A DNA stretch of 64,000 bases from Microbacterium psychrotolerans (GTDB lineage: Bacteria; Actinomycetota; Actinomycetes; Actinomycetales; Microbacteriaceae). The stretch is taken from assembly GCF_031085295.1 (NCBI RefSeq), contig NZ_JAVFWO010000002.1, positions 372,001-436,000 on the forward strand, read 5' to 3'. Positions 7,192 to 16,151 of the stretch are shown piece after piece (position 1 is the first letter of the stretch; each line of letters begins with the position of its first letter). The notes beneath the pieces were generated by a model that saw only the letters and a program-made list of their open reading frames with translations, did no database searches and was not told where the DNA came from. The position numbers and the translations under genes were made by a program.

Positions 7192-8616
7192 ATGGATTCT
7201 CGGGTCTCGGCGCGCGCCCTGGCAGCCTCCCTCGGCGGCTGGCGCACGAGAGAGCCCGCGTACGAGGCACTGGCCGACGGCATCCGGCTGCTCTGCCTCG
7301 ACAACCGACTCGCGCCGCGGACCGCCCTGCCCGCGGAACGGGAGCTGGCCGGCGCACTTCACGTGAGTCGCAGTACCGTCGCTGCGGCCTATCGGAGTCT
7401 GCGCGACACCGCCCACATCGCGAGCCTGCGAGGATCGGGCAGCGTCACCCTGCCGCTCGGACGCCGCGACGCCGGCCGCGTCGACGCGGTGGACGGCATG
7501 ATCGATCTGCAGCAGGCCAGCCCACCGGCGTGGCCGGGGCTCGCGGGCATCATGGCGGAGACGGCGGCGAGCGCATCCTCGCTGGTGTCCCGCGTCGGAT
7601 ACGACGTGCTCGGACGCATCGAGCTTCGCGAGGCCATCGCACGCCGCTACACGGACCGGGGCGTGCCGACGCATCCGGACGAGGTGCTCGTGACGACGGG
7701 TGCGCAGAGCGCGATCCATCTCGTCTCGTCGGTGCTCATCGGACGCGGCGACCGTGTGCTCGTCGAGACGCCGACCTACCCGCACGCGGCGGACGCCATC
7801 CGACGCGTAGGAGCGCGGCTCGTCGGAATACCGGTGACGACAGACGACGGGTGGGACATCGACCGCGCCGAGCAGGCGTTCGTGCGCACGCTCCCGGTCA
7901 TGGCGTACCTGATGCCCGACTTCCAGAACCCGACCGGGCGCAGTATGACCGCCGAGGAACGGCAATCGATGCTCGTGGCGGGTGAACGCTCGGGATCCGT
8001 GCTCGTGCTCGATGAGACGACTGCCGATCTCGACATCGATCGCGGCACCTTGCCACCGGGTTTCGAACCCTCTGAACCGGGGACGGTGGTGCGGCTCGGC
8101 TCGCTCGGGAAGACGGTATGGGGCGGGCTGCGGCTCGGCTGGGTGCGCGCCGACGGCGAGCTCATCCGCCGGCTCGTGGCGGCGAGGCCGGCGCACGACC
8201 TGGGAACGCCGGAGTTCGAACAGGCGATCGCGACACGCCTGCTGACCCGCTTCGACGAGATCGTGACCCAGCGATCGCAGCTGCTGCGGTCCGGTCGCGA
8301 CGCGCTGGTGGCTGCGCTCCGCGCGGCTGTCCCGTCATGGGACATCCCGGCCGTCCACGGAGGAGTGTCGCTGTGGATCGAACTCGGTGCGCCGCTCAGT
8401 TCGGCGCTGGTCATGGAGGCACGCTCCCGCGGTCTGCTGTTGAGTGCGGGACCGCGGTTCTCCGTCGAGGGTGGCCATGAACGTCACCTGCGGGTGCCGT
8501 TCACCGCCCCGCCCGAGGAGATGGTGCGCGCCTCACGCGTGCTCGCCGAGGCATGGGAGGCGGTACGGGCAGGTGCCCCGTCGTCCATCGCGGAGCGAGC
8601 CGACGCGGTCATCTGA
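7192..8616 (+). CDS. MocR/YczR-type PLP-binding transcriptional regulator
   Basis: 474 residues. An N-terminal GntR-type winged helix (about 20-85: YEALADGIRLLCLDNRL, PAERELAGALHVSRSTVAAAYRSL) is followed by a fold-type-I aminotransferase domain. The PLP pocket is visible: TTGAQSAIHL, YPHAADAIR, PDFQNPTGR, VLDETTADL, and the Lys in RLGSLGKTVWGGLRLGW that would form the Schiff base. In this family the aminotransferase domain senses PLP or an amino compound rather than catalysing. It is divergent from a YczE-like membrane protein, the known YczR-YczE arrangement, and is likely to regulate that gene and itself. Confidence 0.93.
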   Translation: MDSRVSARALAASLGGWRTREPAYEALADGIRLLCLDNRLAPRTALPAERELAGALHVSRSTVAAAYRSLRDTAHIASLRGSGSVTLPLGRRDAGRVDAVDGMIDLQQASPPAWPGLAGIMAETAASASSLVSRVGYDVLGRIELREAIARRYTDRGVPTHPDEVLVTTGAQSAIHLVSSVLIGRGDRVLVETPTYPHAADAIRRVGARLVGIPVTTDDGWDIDRAEQAFVRTLPVMAYLMPDFQNPTGRSMTAEERQSMLVAGERSGSVLVLDETTADLDIDRGTLPPGFEPSEPGTVVRLGSLGKTVWGGLRLGWVRADGELIRRLVAARPAHDLGTPEFEQAIATRLLTRFDEIVTQRSQLLRSGRDALVAALRAAVPSWDIPAVHGGVSLWIELGAPLSSALVMEARSRGLLLSAGPRFSVEGGHERHLRVPFTAPPEEMVRASRVLAEAWEAVRAGAPSSIAERADAVI

Positions 8617-8636
8617 GCGGGCGCCCGGCACGCTCC

Positions 8637-8900
8637 TCACCGCGCGAATCGCAGGCACTCCACGGCGTCGTCGGCGCTCCAGAAGTCCCCGAGGTCGCGA
8701 AACGCGTGGGAGGGCGCGTGGAAACGGCGCGCCCGGAAGCGGCTCCCGCCGGGATGCGGCACCCCCTGCAGGTGGCCGATGACCACGCCCGCGTGATCCA
8801 GCACGCGCCAGAGTGCGGGCGCCGCGGCGACGAGATGCACGCGCGGGTTCGAGGTGAGGCGAGGTGTGCGGGATTGTCCAGCTTCGATGACGGTCGACAT
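8637..8900 (-). CDS. Small hypothetical protein
   Basis: 87 residues with a very good ribosome binding site (AGGAGG four bases before ATG 8900). Residues 20-50 (RVHLVAAAPALWRVLDHAGVVIGHLQ) look like a compact alpha/beta unit; the C-terminus is basic and ends WSADDAVECLRFAR. Similar short proteins occur in Microbacteriaceae without known function. It converges with the YczR gene and diverges from ssb across a 231-base gap. Confidence 0.7.
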   Translation of the reverse strand: MSTVIEAGQSRTPRLTSNPRVHLVAAAPALWRVLDHAGVVIGHLQGVPHPGGSRFRARRFHAPSHAFRDLGDFWSADDAVECLRFAR

Positions 8901-9131
8901 GATTCCTCCTTCCGCTCGAACATATCTACGGGTTGCGACATTCCATGTTCGCGCGGCCTCCGGCGATTCCTCCCCAGATCCCCCCTGGCACGGGCTCTCC
9001 CCAGATCGCCGGTTGCCCAGCCCATGCACCGGGTCGCCGGGTGAGGCTGGACCCACCGCCGGCGTCCTCGGGCACGGGGCGCCGGCGGTACCACCCGGGG
9101 AGAGTCCCCGGCCTGAGAGACGGGACACGAT

Positions 9132-9674
9132 ATGAGCGACAGAGGCGACACCATCACGATCACCGGGAATGTGGCCACGCCACCTGAGCTGAAGCGCACG
9201 CCGGGGGGTGTGGTGATCACGACCTTCCGCGTCGCGAGGAGCCTTCGGCGGTACAACCGCGAGACCGGCGCCTGGGCCGATGCGGGCACGAACTTCTATA
9301 CGGTGTCGGCCTACCGCACCCTCGCCGAGCACGCGCACCACTCGCTCCGCAAGGGCGATCGCGTCATCCTGACCGGCCACCTGCGCGTGCGCGAGTGGGA
9401 CAACGGCACCCGCAAGGGGACCGCGGTCGAGATCGACGCCGATGCGATCGGTCACGATCTGCGGTGGGGGACGACGACCTTCCTGAAGGATTCGCAGGAC
9501 GCGACGATGGATGCTGCGCGCGTCCTGCCGCAGGGGGCGGAGGAGGACGCGTGGGCGGCTCCCGGTGTCGAATCCGCTCCCGCGGGCAGCGACGGTCCGG
9601 ATGCGCCGCCGGTGCTCGTCGGGGCAGTGTCCGCTGCCTCTTCGGCAGTCGACGGCGACGAGACACCCTTCTGA
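9132..9674 (+). CDS. ssb: Single-stranded DNA-binding protein, SsbB-type
   Basis: 180 residues: one OB fold (about 5-110, ITITGNVATPPELKRTPGGVVITTFRVA, NFYTVSAYRTLAEHA, GDRVILTGHLRVREWDNGT) and a Gly-poor, acidic tail ending GDETPF, close to the canonical DDDxPF tip that recruits repair proteins. It lacks the long Gly-rich linker and the rpsF/rpsR neighbours of the main actinobacterial SsbA, so this is probably the second paralogue, SsbB, linked in Streptomyces to chromosome segregation. The -231 region to the divergent gene holds no convincing SOS box. Confidence 0.9.
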   Translation: MSDRGDTITITGNVATPPELKRTPGGVVITTFRVARSLRRYNRETGAWADAGTNFYTVSAYRTLAEHAHHSLRKGDRVILTGHLRVREWDNGTRKGTAVEIDADAIGHDLRWGTTTFLKDSQDATMDAARVLPQGAEEDAWAAPGVESAPAGSDGPDAPPVLVGAVSAASSAVDGDETPF

Positions 9675-9704
9675 CGCGTGCAGGCTGCGCCGGGCGGGCG
9701 GCCC

Positions 9705-9710
9705 TAAACT
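9705..9710 (+). promoter_or_regulatory. -10 box of leaderless lipoprotein transcript
   Basis: TAAACT followed by six bases and GTG 9717; no ribosome binding site is present. Confidence 0.6.
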
Positions 9711-9716
9711 CTCCCC

Positions 9717-10247
9717 GTGGCCCGAGACCTCCCGCCCCGCGCTCGCTTCGAAGCCCGGCACCGCCCTATCGCATCGGCGATCGCGGCATTGCTGCTCGCC
9801 GCCGCATTGACCGCGTGCGCTCCGGAAACCGTCCCCGACCCGACGTCCTCGCCGACCGTCACCGCGACGACCGCTCAGCCCGGTCCGAGCTCGACCCCCG
9901 AGAGCCCGGCCGAGGCGACGCTCATGCCGGACGGTACGGCCGCAGACAACCTCCCGCTGTTCGCGGCGGTGACCGCCGCGGTTTGGGCGTCGGAAGGCCG
10001 AGTGACCGGACGTGCATACGTGGACGCGCTAGCGGCCGCCGGCTTCGACAAGGCGGCGATGCAGGTGACCGCCGATCAGACGACGGTGGGCAACCCGGCA
10101 GAGAGCATCCAGTTCGCGGTGCGCTGGGGCGACGAATGCCTCGTCGGCCAGGTGGGTCCGGCGACCGGGAACCCGGTCACGGTGGTGGTGCCGGTCCTCG
10201 CCGAAGGAACCTGCCTCGTCGGACAGACACGACCCATCGACTGGTGA
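9717..10247 (+). CDS. Secreted lipoprotein of unknown function
   Basis: 176 residues beginning with GTG. A basic n-region (RDLPPRARFEARHR), a hydrophobic core and the lipobox LTAC with Cys near residue 34 mark a lipoprotein anchored on the outer face of the membrane. A Thr/Ser/Pro-rich linker (about 38-65) precedes a small globular domain of about 100 residues containing two Cys (DECLVGQ and EGTCLVGQ) that could form a disulfide. The compact domain resembles uncharacterised actinobacterial DUF6993-like lipoproteins; that match is from memory and not firm. Confidence 0.8.
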   Translation: MARDLPPRARFEARHRPIASAIAALLLAAALTACAPETVPDPTSSPTVTATTAQPGPSSTPESPAEATLMPDGTAADNLPLFAAVTAAVWASEGRVTGRAYVDALAAAGFDKAAMQVTADQTTVGNPAESIQFAVRWGDECLVGQVGPATGNPVTVVVPVLAEGTCLVGQTRPIDW

Positions 10248-10332
10248 CACCCGCCGTCGCGTGGGACGCGCCGGACGGCGGCGGTCCGCAGCTCGCGGGC
10301 TCGCACCGGGAGTCGGTCGGTCGAGAGGCCGG

Positions 10333-10338
10333 TAGGCT
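10333..10338 (+). promoter_or_regulatory. -10 box upstream of ettA
   Basis: TAGGCT, 42 bases before the ettA ATG. Unlike the leaderless genes nearby, this transcript would carry a leader with a GAGGAG ribosome binding site. Confidence 0.45.
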
Positions 10339-10379
10339 GGGACGCTGACGTCCGAAGTCCGAGGAGAGCAGAAACCCGC

Positions 10380-12059
10380 ATGGCTGAGTACATCTACTCC
10401 ATGGTCCGCGCCCGAAAGGCCGTCGGCGACAAGCTGATCCTGGATGACGTCACGATGGCGTTCCTTCCCGGCGCGAAGATCGGCATGGTCGGTCCGAACG
10501 GCGCCGGAAAGTCCACGATCCTGAAGATCATGGCGGGCCTCGACACCCCGTCGAACGGCGAGGCGAAGCTGAGCCCCGGCTTCAGTGTCGGCATCCTCAT
10601 GCAGGAGCCCGAGCTCGATGAGACCAAGACCGTGCTGGAGAACATCGAGGACGGCATCGCGATCAAGGCGAAGGTCGACCGCTTCAACGAGATCTCGGGC
10701 CTCATGGCCGACCCCGATGCGGACTTCGATGCACTGCTGGCCGAGATGGGCGTACTGCAGGAAGAGATCGACGCGGCAGATGCGTGGGACCTCGACTCGC
10801 AGCTCGAGCAGGCGATGGACGCGCTGCGGACCCCGCCCGGGGACGCCGAGATCGGCCCTCTGTCGGGCGGTGAGAAGCGGCGTGTCGCACTGACCAAGCT
10901 ACTGCTTCAGAAGCCCGACCTGTTGCTGCTCGACGAGCCCACGAACCACCTCGACGCCGAGAGCGTGCTGTGGCTCGAGCAGCACCTCCAGAAGTACCCC
11001 GGCGCAGTGATCGCCATCACGCACGACCGGTATTTCCTCGACAACGTGGCCGAGTGGATCGCCGAGGTCGACCGCGGCCGCCTCATCGGCTACGAGGGCA
11101 ACTACTCGACGTACCTCGAGAAGAAGGCGGAGCGTCTCGCCATCCAGGGCAAGAAGGACGCGAAGCTCGCCAAGCGTCTCGCCGAGGAGCTCGACTGGGT
11201 GCGCTCGAACGCGAAGGGCCGCCAGGCGAAGTCGAAGGCGCGTCTGGCCCGCTACGAGGAGATGGCCGCTGAGGCCGACCGCACGCGGAAGCTGGACTTC
11301 GAGGAGATCACGATCCCGCCGGGGCCGCGCCTGGGAAGCGTCGTGATCGAGGCGAAGAAGCTCCAGAAGGGCTTCGACGGCCGGTCGCTCATCGACGGTC
11401 TGAGCTTCAGCCTGCCGCCCAACGGCATCGTCGGCGTGATCGGCCCCAACGGCGTCGGAAAGACGACCCTGTTCAAGACGATCGTCGGCCTCGAGCCGCT
11501 TGACGGCGGAGACCTCAAGATCGGCGAGACGGTGAAGATCAGCTACGTCGACCAGTCCCGCTCGAACATCGACCCCAGCAAGACGCTGTGGGAGGTCGTC
11601 TCGGACGGGCTCGACATCATCACGGTCGGCAAGACCGAGATTCCGTCGCGCGCCTACGTGTCGAAGTTCGGCTTCAAGGGACCCGATCAGCAGAAGAAGG
11701 CCGGCGTCCTGTCGGGTGGTGAGCGCAACCGCCTCAACCTCGCGCTGACGCTCAAGGAGGGCGGAAACCTTCTGCTCCTCGACGAGCCGACCAACGACCT
11801 CGACGTCGAGACCCTGCAGTCGCTCGAGAACGCGCTCCTGGAGTTCCCCGGCTGCGCTGTGGTCATCACGCACGACCGGTGGTTCCTCGACCGCATCGCG
11901 ACGCACATCCTCGCGTACGAGGGCACCGATGAGGACCCCGACCAGTGGTACTGGTTCGAGGGCAACTTCGAGGCGTACGAGGCCAATAAGATCGAGCGCC
12001 TGGGTGCCGACGCCGCGCGTCCGCACCGCACCGCCTACCGCAAGCTCACGCGTGACTGA
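10380..12059 (+). CDS. ettA: Energy-dependent translational throttle EttA (ABC-F ATPase)
   Basis: 559 residues with two ABC cassettes and no membrane segments, the expected EttA length. First cassette: Walker A GPNGAGKST near 39-47, signature LSGGEKRR near 160, Walker B LLLLDEPTNHLD. An Arg/Lys-rich linker around 255-300 (WVRSNAKGRQAKSKARLARYEEM) is the P-site tRNA interaction motif. Second cassette: GPNGVGKTT, LSGGERNR, LLLLDEPTNDLD. ABC-F EttA binds the ribosomal E site and couples the first elongation steps to the ATP/ADP ratio. The stop lies inside the start region of the following thioesterase gene. Confidence 0.97.
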   Translation: MAEYIYSMVRARKAVGDKLILDDVTMAFLPGAKIGMVGPNGAGKSTILKIMAGLDTPSNGEAKLSPGFSVGILMQEPELDETKTVLENIEDGIAIKAKVDRFNEISGLMADPDADFDALLAEMGVLQEEIDAADAWDLDSQLEQAMDALRTPPGDAEIGPLSGGEKRRVALTKLLLQKPDLLLLDEPTNHLDAESVLWLEQHLQKYPGAVIAITHDRYFLDNVAEWIAEVDRGRLIGYEGNYSTYLEKKAERLAIQGKKDAKLAKRLAEELDWVRSNAKGRQAKSKARLARYEEMAAEADRTRKLDFEEITIPPGPRLGSVVIEAKKLQKGFDGRSLIDGLSFSLPPNGIVGVIGPNGVGKTTLFKTIVGLEPLDGGDLKIGETVKISYVDQSRSNIDPSKTLWEVVSDGLDIITVGKTEIPSRAYVSKFGFKGPDQQKKAGVLSGGERNRLNLALTLKEGGNLLLLDEPTNDLDVETLQSLENALLEFPGCAVVITHDRWFLDRIATHILAYEGTDEDPDQWYWFEGNFEAYEANKIERLGADAARPHRTAYRKLTRD

Positions 12060-12573
12060 CACCCGCGACGCGGCGGTCGCGCTCGATGGAGCCGGCCGCC
12101 GCCTGCACATCCCCATCCACCTGCGGTGGGGCGACCTCGACGCGTTCAACCACGTCAACAACACGTCCATGCTGAAGCTCCTCGAAGAGGCGCGCGTGCG
12201 GGCGTTCTGGCTGCCGGAACCGGGGGAGGACGCGCCCGACACCGCGGTGCTCGACTCCAGCATCTTCAGTGGGATGCTGACCCTCATCGCCCGGCAGGAG
12301 ATCGAGTACCTGGCGCCGGTGCCGTACCAGCGGCACCCGCTCGACGTGCAGATGTGGTTCGGCAAGCTCGGCGGCTCGAGCATCGAGGTCTGCTACGAGG
12401 TGCGCAGCCCCGTCGAGACGGGCGCCGATGGCCAGACCCTCTACGCGCGCGCCACGACGGTGATCGTGAAGGTGGACGCCGCGTCAGGCCGCCCGCTCCG
12501 ACTCAGCCCCGAGGAGCGGGCCGCGTGGCGACCATACATCGGCGAGCCCATCGTCTACGCCCACCGTCACTGA
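12052..12573 (+). CDS. Acyl-CoA thioesterase, 4HBT hotdog family
   Basis: 173 residues from GTG 12052, overlapping the ettA end by eight bases in another frame. The motif HLRWGDLDAFNHVNNTSMLKLLEEAR near 21-46 is the YbgC/4-hydroxybenzoyl-CoA thioesterase signature, with Asp as the likely catalytic residue and the NHVNN turn. Hotdog thioesterases hydrolyse acyl-CoA esters; the chain preference cannot be read. The ettA-thioesterase pairing is common in Actinobacteria. The last codons are the beginning of the 41-bp degenerate repeat that fills the following gap. Confidence 0.9.
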   Translation: MTDTRDAAVALDGAGRRLHIPIHLRWGDLDAFNHVNNTSMLKLLEEARVRAFWLPEPGEDAPDTAVLDSSIFSGMLTLIARQEIEYLAPVPYQRHPLDVQMWFGKLGGSSIEVCYEVRSPVETGADGQTLYARATTVIVKVDAASGRPLRLSPEERAAWRPYIGEPIVYAHRH

Positions 12574-12731
12574 CGCCGCCGGCGCCGACGCATCGCTCCG
12601 ACGCTCCGCGCTGACGCTCCGGCGCGCACCCATCGCTTCGATTCTCTGGCGCCGACGCTCCGGCGCCGCCGCATCGCGCTGACGGTCGGGCGCTCACGCC
12701 TCCGGCGCCGCCCCGGAGGCGCTGGCGCACC
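12568..12731. repeat. Degenerate tandem repeat, 41-bp period
   Basis: Four units start at about 12568, 12609, 12650 and 12691, each beginning CGCTGACGC(T)CCGGCG or a variant, with CATCGC near unit position 23 in the first three. The array starts in the last codons of the thioesterase gene and fills the gap between two convergent genes. The fourth unit is the most diverged. It is extremely GC-rich and internally self-complementary (GGCGCC cores), so it could act as a bidirectional terminator. Confidence 0.65.
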
Positions 12732-12752
12732 GGCGCAGACGCCGGGTGCGCG

Positions 12753-13667
12753 TCAGCCGGCGGCCCCGGCCTCGTCGGGGACGCGGACCATGATCTCCTG
12801 CGCGACGCTGGCCAGCAGCGTGCCGTCAGCAGCATAGATGCGTCCGGTCGCCAGGCCTCGCCCGCCGCGAGCGCTCGGCGACTCCTGGACGTACAGCATC
12901 CACTCGTCGACACGGCCGAAGCGGTGCCACCACATCGCATGATCGAGGCTGGCGACCTTGAGCCCGGGAGTGGCCCATGAGACGCCGTGCGCGCGGAGGA
13001 TCGACTCCTGGATCGTCAGGTCGCTCAGGTAGGCGAGCGCCGCCCGGTGGGTCGCGGGGTCGTCGGGGATCTGTCGGCGCACGCGCATCCAGACCGCCTG
13101 CCGCGGAGCGCGCTCGGGGTCCGCGGCGACGTAGATCGGCGCGGGGATGTGGCGCAGGTCCACCGGCCGGTCGGTGAACAGACGCTTCGACATCGGGTGC
13201 AGGCCTTGAAGGTGCGATTCGACGTCGGGAAGCTCGTCGGGTGCCGGCAGGCCTTCGGGCATCGGCTCATGGTGGTCGAGACCCGGGTCCTCGTCCTGGA
13301 ACGAGGCGATCATCGAGAAGATCGGCACGCCCTCCTGGTACGCCTGCGTACGCCGCGTCGAGAAGGAGCGTCCGTCATGGATGCGGTCGACCGAGAAGGT
13401 GATGCCCTTCGTCGAGTCGCCGGGGCGCAGGAAGTACCCGTGCATCGAGTGCACGATCCGCTCGTCGGGGATGGTCCGCGACGCCGCGACGATCGACTGC
13501 GCCAGCACCTGACCGCCGTATACGCGGCCTAGCGGCATCGACTGCGACCGCCCCGTGAAGATGTCCTCGGTGGTGCGGGCATCCGAGGCGCTCAAGTCGA
13601 TCACCGACAGCATCGACGCGACCGGATCGGTCTCGGGCGCCGCCTCGGCGTTCGGCTCGGCTTCCAC
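12753..13667 (-). CDS. tesB: Acyl-CoA thioesterase II
   Basis: 304 residues from GTG 13667, preceded by GAGGAG. Two hotdog halves are visible: the N-terminal half with GRVYGGQVLAQSIVAASRT and HSMHGYFLRPGD, and the C-terminal half with YLSDLTIQESILRAHG and SLDHAMWWHR, where the conserved Asp, Thr/Ser and Gln catalytic set of TesB lies. It hydrolyses medium- and long-chain acyl-CoAs. An acidic 20-residue N-terminal extension precedes the fold. It diverges from a hypothetical gene and converges with another thioesterase. Confidence 0.94.
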   Translation of the reverse strand: MEAEPNAEAAPETDPVASMLSVIDLSASDARTTEDIFTGRSQSMPLGRVYGGQVLAQSIVAASRTIPDERIVHSMHGYFLRPGDSTKGITFSVDRIHDGRSFSTRRTQAYQEGVPIFSMIASFQDEDPGLDHHEPMPEGLPAPDELPDVESHLQGLHPMSKRLFTDRPVDLRHIPAPIYVAADPERAPRQAVWMRVRRQIPDDPATHRAALAYLSDLTIQESILRAHGVSWATPGLKVASLDHAMWWHRFGRVDEWMLYVQESPSARGGRGLATGRIYAADGTLLASVAQEIMVRVPDEAGAAG

Positions 13668-13724
13668 GGTGCTCCTCTCCCGGCCGGCGACCGCCCGCAG
13701 GTCCGGTTGGTAGCTTAGAAGACG

Positions 13725-14402
13725 ATGTCTCCGCGCCTGTTGCTTGCCGACCCCGAGTCCGCGGCCGACGCCCTCACGTTCGCCGCCCGCGCCGCGCGCT
13801 TCACGGTCGAGGGCGTGCGGCTGCAGGCCTCCGGTGGCGTGCTCGCGATGACCGCCGCCCCGCTCGCGCCCCGCGGGTTCGGCGACCCGACGCCCACGGT
13901 GCTGGCTCTGCGCACCCTCGGGGCGGATCCGGAGCTCGTGTGCGACCTGGTGGTCGATGCCTCCGCTCTCTCCGCATCTCCCGACGATGCGCGGGCGCTG
14001 ACGCTTCCCGAGACCGCCCTGTCGCCGGCGTGGGCAGGCATCACGCCGCCCCGCAGCGGTTGGGAAGCACGGCCCGGCATCGACGCGTCGACCCTTGCCG
14101 CGAAGGCCCAGGGCGGGATCGCCCGTGTCGCCGACGCCGTGCCGACGGATGCCGGCGAAGACGTCGTGCGGACGGTGCGCGCCGCGGTGTGGGGGGCGCC
14201 CGACGACGAACTGGGCGGGCTGCCGCTCGGCGTCGCCTTCGCTGCGCTCAGCCTCGGGTTCATCAGCGGCGGCGAGACCGCCCGGGTGTTCTCGAGCGGG
14301 CCGTGGAGACGCGTGAGCCTCACGCGGGGGCACGTGCTGATGCGCGGACCGGTGGCCACCGGTCTCACGCCCGTTCGCCGGACAGGTCCGGCCGCGAGCT
14401 GA
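13725..14402 (+). CDS. Conserved hypothetical protein
   Basis: 225 residues, Ala/Leu-rich and without membrane segments or a signal peptide. A TAGCTT box eight bases before the ATG suggests a near-leaderless transcript. The N-terminal half (SPRLLLADPESAADALTFAARAARF, VLALRTLGADPEL) has an alternating alpha/beta look; the C-terminal half ends with SLTRGHVLMRGPVATGL. No catalytic motif is evident. I recognise it only as an actinobacterial family of unknown function, found next to tesB in this group. Confidence 0.75.
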   Translation: MSPRLLLADPESAADALTFAARAARFTVEGVRLQASGGVLAMTAAPLAPRGFGDPTPTVLALRTLGADPELVCDLVVDASALSASPDDARALTLPETALSPAWAGITPPRSGWEARPGIDASTLAAKAQGGIARVADAVPTDAGEDVVRTVRAAVWGAPDDELGGLPLGVAFAALSLGFISGGETARVFSSGPWRRVSLTRGHVLMRGPVATGLTPVRRTGPAAS

Positions 14403-14444
14403 GGCCGACGTCCGGTCCGCCCGGACGTCTGATCACACGCGAGG

Positions 14445-16109
14445 TCAGACGGCCGCCGCGGCGGCCCGGCCGGCCACGCGCCCCGAGAAGAGGCATCCAC
14501 CGAGGAATGTCCCCTCCAGGGCGCGGTAGCCGTGCACGCCGCCGCCGCCGAACCCGCTCGCCTCTCCCGCGGCGTACAGTCCGGGGACCGGTTCGCCACC
14601 GACGCCGAGCGCCCGGGCGGACAGGTCGGTCTCGATGCCGCCCAGGGACTTGCGCGTGAGCACGTGCAGTTTGACGGCGATGAGCGGTCCGGACTTGGGA
14701 TCGAGGATCCGGTGGGGGCTCGCCGTGCGTATGAGCCGGTCCCCGCGGAAGGCCCGTGCCGAGCGCAGCATGGCGATCTGCGCGTCCTTGGTGAAGTCGT
14801 TGGCCATCTCGCGGTCCCGTGCTTCGACCTCGATTCGCACGCGATCGGGGTCGAGGGCATCTCCTCCGGGGAGAGCCTGCATGCCGGCGATGAGATCGTC
14901 GAGTGTGTTGCGCACGACGAAGTCGGCGCCCTGGTCCATGAACGCCTGCACCGGGCCGGACGCGCCCTTGCCCAGGCGGGACTTGGCGAGCAGCCGCACG
15001 TCCTTGCCGGTGAGATCCGGATTCTGCTCGCTGCCCGAGAGCGTGAACTCCTTCTCGATGATCTGCTGCGACAGCACGAACCACGAGTGGTCGTATCCCG
15101 TGGCGCGCAGGTGCGCGAGGGTGCCGAGGGTGTCGAACCCCGGGAACAGCGGGACCGGCAGGCGGTTGCCCGTCGCGTCGAGCCAGATCGACGACGGGCC
15201 GGGGAGGATGCGGATGCCGTGATCCGGCCACACCGGGTCCCAGTTCTGAATGCCCTCGACGTAGTGCCACATGCGGTCGCCGTTGATGAGACGGGCGCCC
15301 GCCGCCTCGCTGACCGGCTGCAGGGAGCCGTCGACGTAGGCCGGGACACCGGTCAGCATCGTCGCCGGGGGAGTGCCCAGGCGGTCCGGCCACCACTTGC
15401 GCACCAGCTCGTGGTTGCCCCCGATGCCTCCGGACGAAACGATCGTGGCGCCCGCGGTGATCGAGAACGCGTCGACGACCTCCCGCGAGCTCGCCGCACC
15501 GCGCGCCGCCCCGGACGGTGCGAGCACGTCGCCCGAGGCACCGGTGACCGTGCCGGCGTCCAGCGTGAGCGAAGTGACGCGGTGGCGCGGCAGGATCGTC
15601 ACGCGTCCCTCCGCCTCGCCGGCTTCGACGGCTGCCTGGAACGGGGCCACGACGCCCGGTCCGGTACCCCAGGTCACGTGGAACCGGGGCACCGAGTTCC
15701 CGGGTCCGGTGGCGGAGTATCCGCCGCGCTCGGCCCAGCCGACGATCGGGAAGAAGCCGACGCCCTTCTCGCGCAGCCACGAGCGCTTCTCCTCGTGGGC
15801 GAACTGCAGGTAGGCCTCGGCCCAGCGGCGCGGCCAGAGGTCTTCGTCGCGGTCGAAGCCCGCGTTGCCCAGCCAGTCCTGACGGGCGAGGTCGAGCGAG
15901 TCATGGATGCCGAGGCGGCGCTGCTCCGGCGAATCGATGAAGAACAGCCCGCCGAACGACCACCACGCCTGACCGCCGAGATTGGAGCGGGGCTCCTGGT
16001 CCACGATCGTGACGCGTTTTCCGGCGGCGACGGCCTCCGCCGTCGCGACGAGACCGGCGAGGCCCCATCCGATGACGAGGATGTCGGTGTGGTGGGCGGC
16101 GGGGGGCAT
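14445..16109 (-). CDS. FAD-binding dehydrogenase of the 3-ketosteroid Delta1-dehydrogenase-like family
   Basis: 554 residues. The N-terminus holds the Rossmann dinucleotide motif VIGWGLAGLVATAEAVAAGKRVTIVDQE near 12-39, then GGQAWWSFGGLFF, and the C-terminus ends with GLYAAGEASGFGGGGVHGYRALEGTFLGGCLFSGR, which closes the FAD site. The architecture matches fumarate reductase/KSTD-type flavoproteins. Tyr/Gly residues required for true steroid dehydrogenation cannot be confirmed by eye, so the substrate is open. AAGGAG five bases before the ATG sets the start. It is transcribed alone; no steroid catabolism genes are nearby. Confidence 0.88.
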   Translation of the reverse strand: MPPAAHHTDILVIGWGLAGLVATAEAVAAGKRVTIVDQEPRSNLGGQAWWSFGGLFFIDSPEQRRLGIHDSLDLARQDWLGNAGFDRDEDLWPRRWAEAYLQFAHEEKRSWLREKGVGFFPIVGWAERGGYSATGPGNSVPRFHVTWGTGPGVVAPFQAAVEAGEAEGRVTILPRHRVTSLTLDAGTVTGASGDVLAPSGAARGAASSREVVDAFSITAGATIVSSGGIGGNHELVRKWWPDRLGTPPATMLTGVPAYVDGSLQPVSEAAGARLINGDRMWHYVEGIQNWDPVWPDHGIRILPGPSSIWLDATGNRLPVPLFPGFDTLGTLAHLRATGYDHSWFVLSQQIIEKEFTLSGSEQNPDLTGKDVRLLAKSRLGKGASGPVQAFMDQGADFVVRNTLDDLIAGMQALPGGDALDPDRVRIEVEARDREMANDFTKDAQIAMLRSARAFRGDRLIRTASPHRILDPKSGPLIAVKLHVLTRKSLGGIETDLSARALGVGGEPVPGLYAAGEASGFGGGGVHGYRALEGTFLGGCLFSGRVAGRAAAAAV

Positions 16110-16151
16110 GTCGACTCCTTCGTCGGCGGGGGTGAAGACCGAGACCGTGTC

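Noticed and set aside
8901..9131. SOS (LexA) box upstream of ssb
   Set aside because: GAAC and GTTC half-sites occur (near 8918 and 8946) but not at the spacing of the actinobacterial consensus. I see nothing else definite in this gap.
12568..12731. Possible CRISPR array
   Set aside because: Period is 41 bases but units are degenerate throughout, there are no unique spacers between identical repeats and no cas genes.
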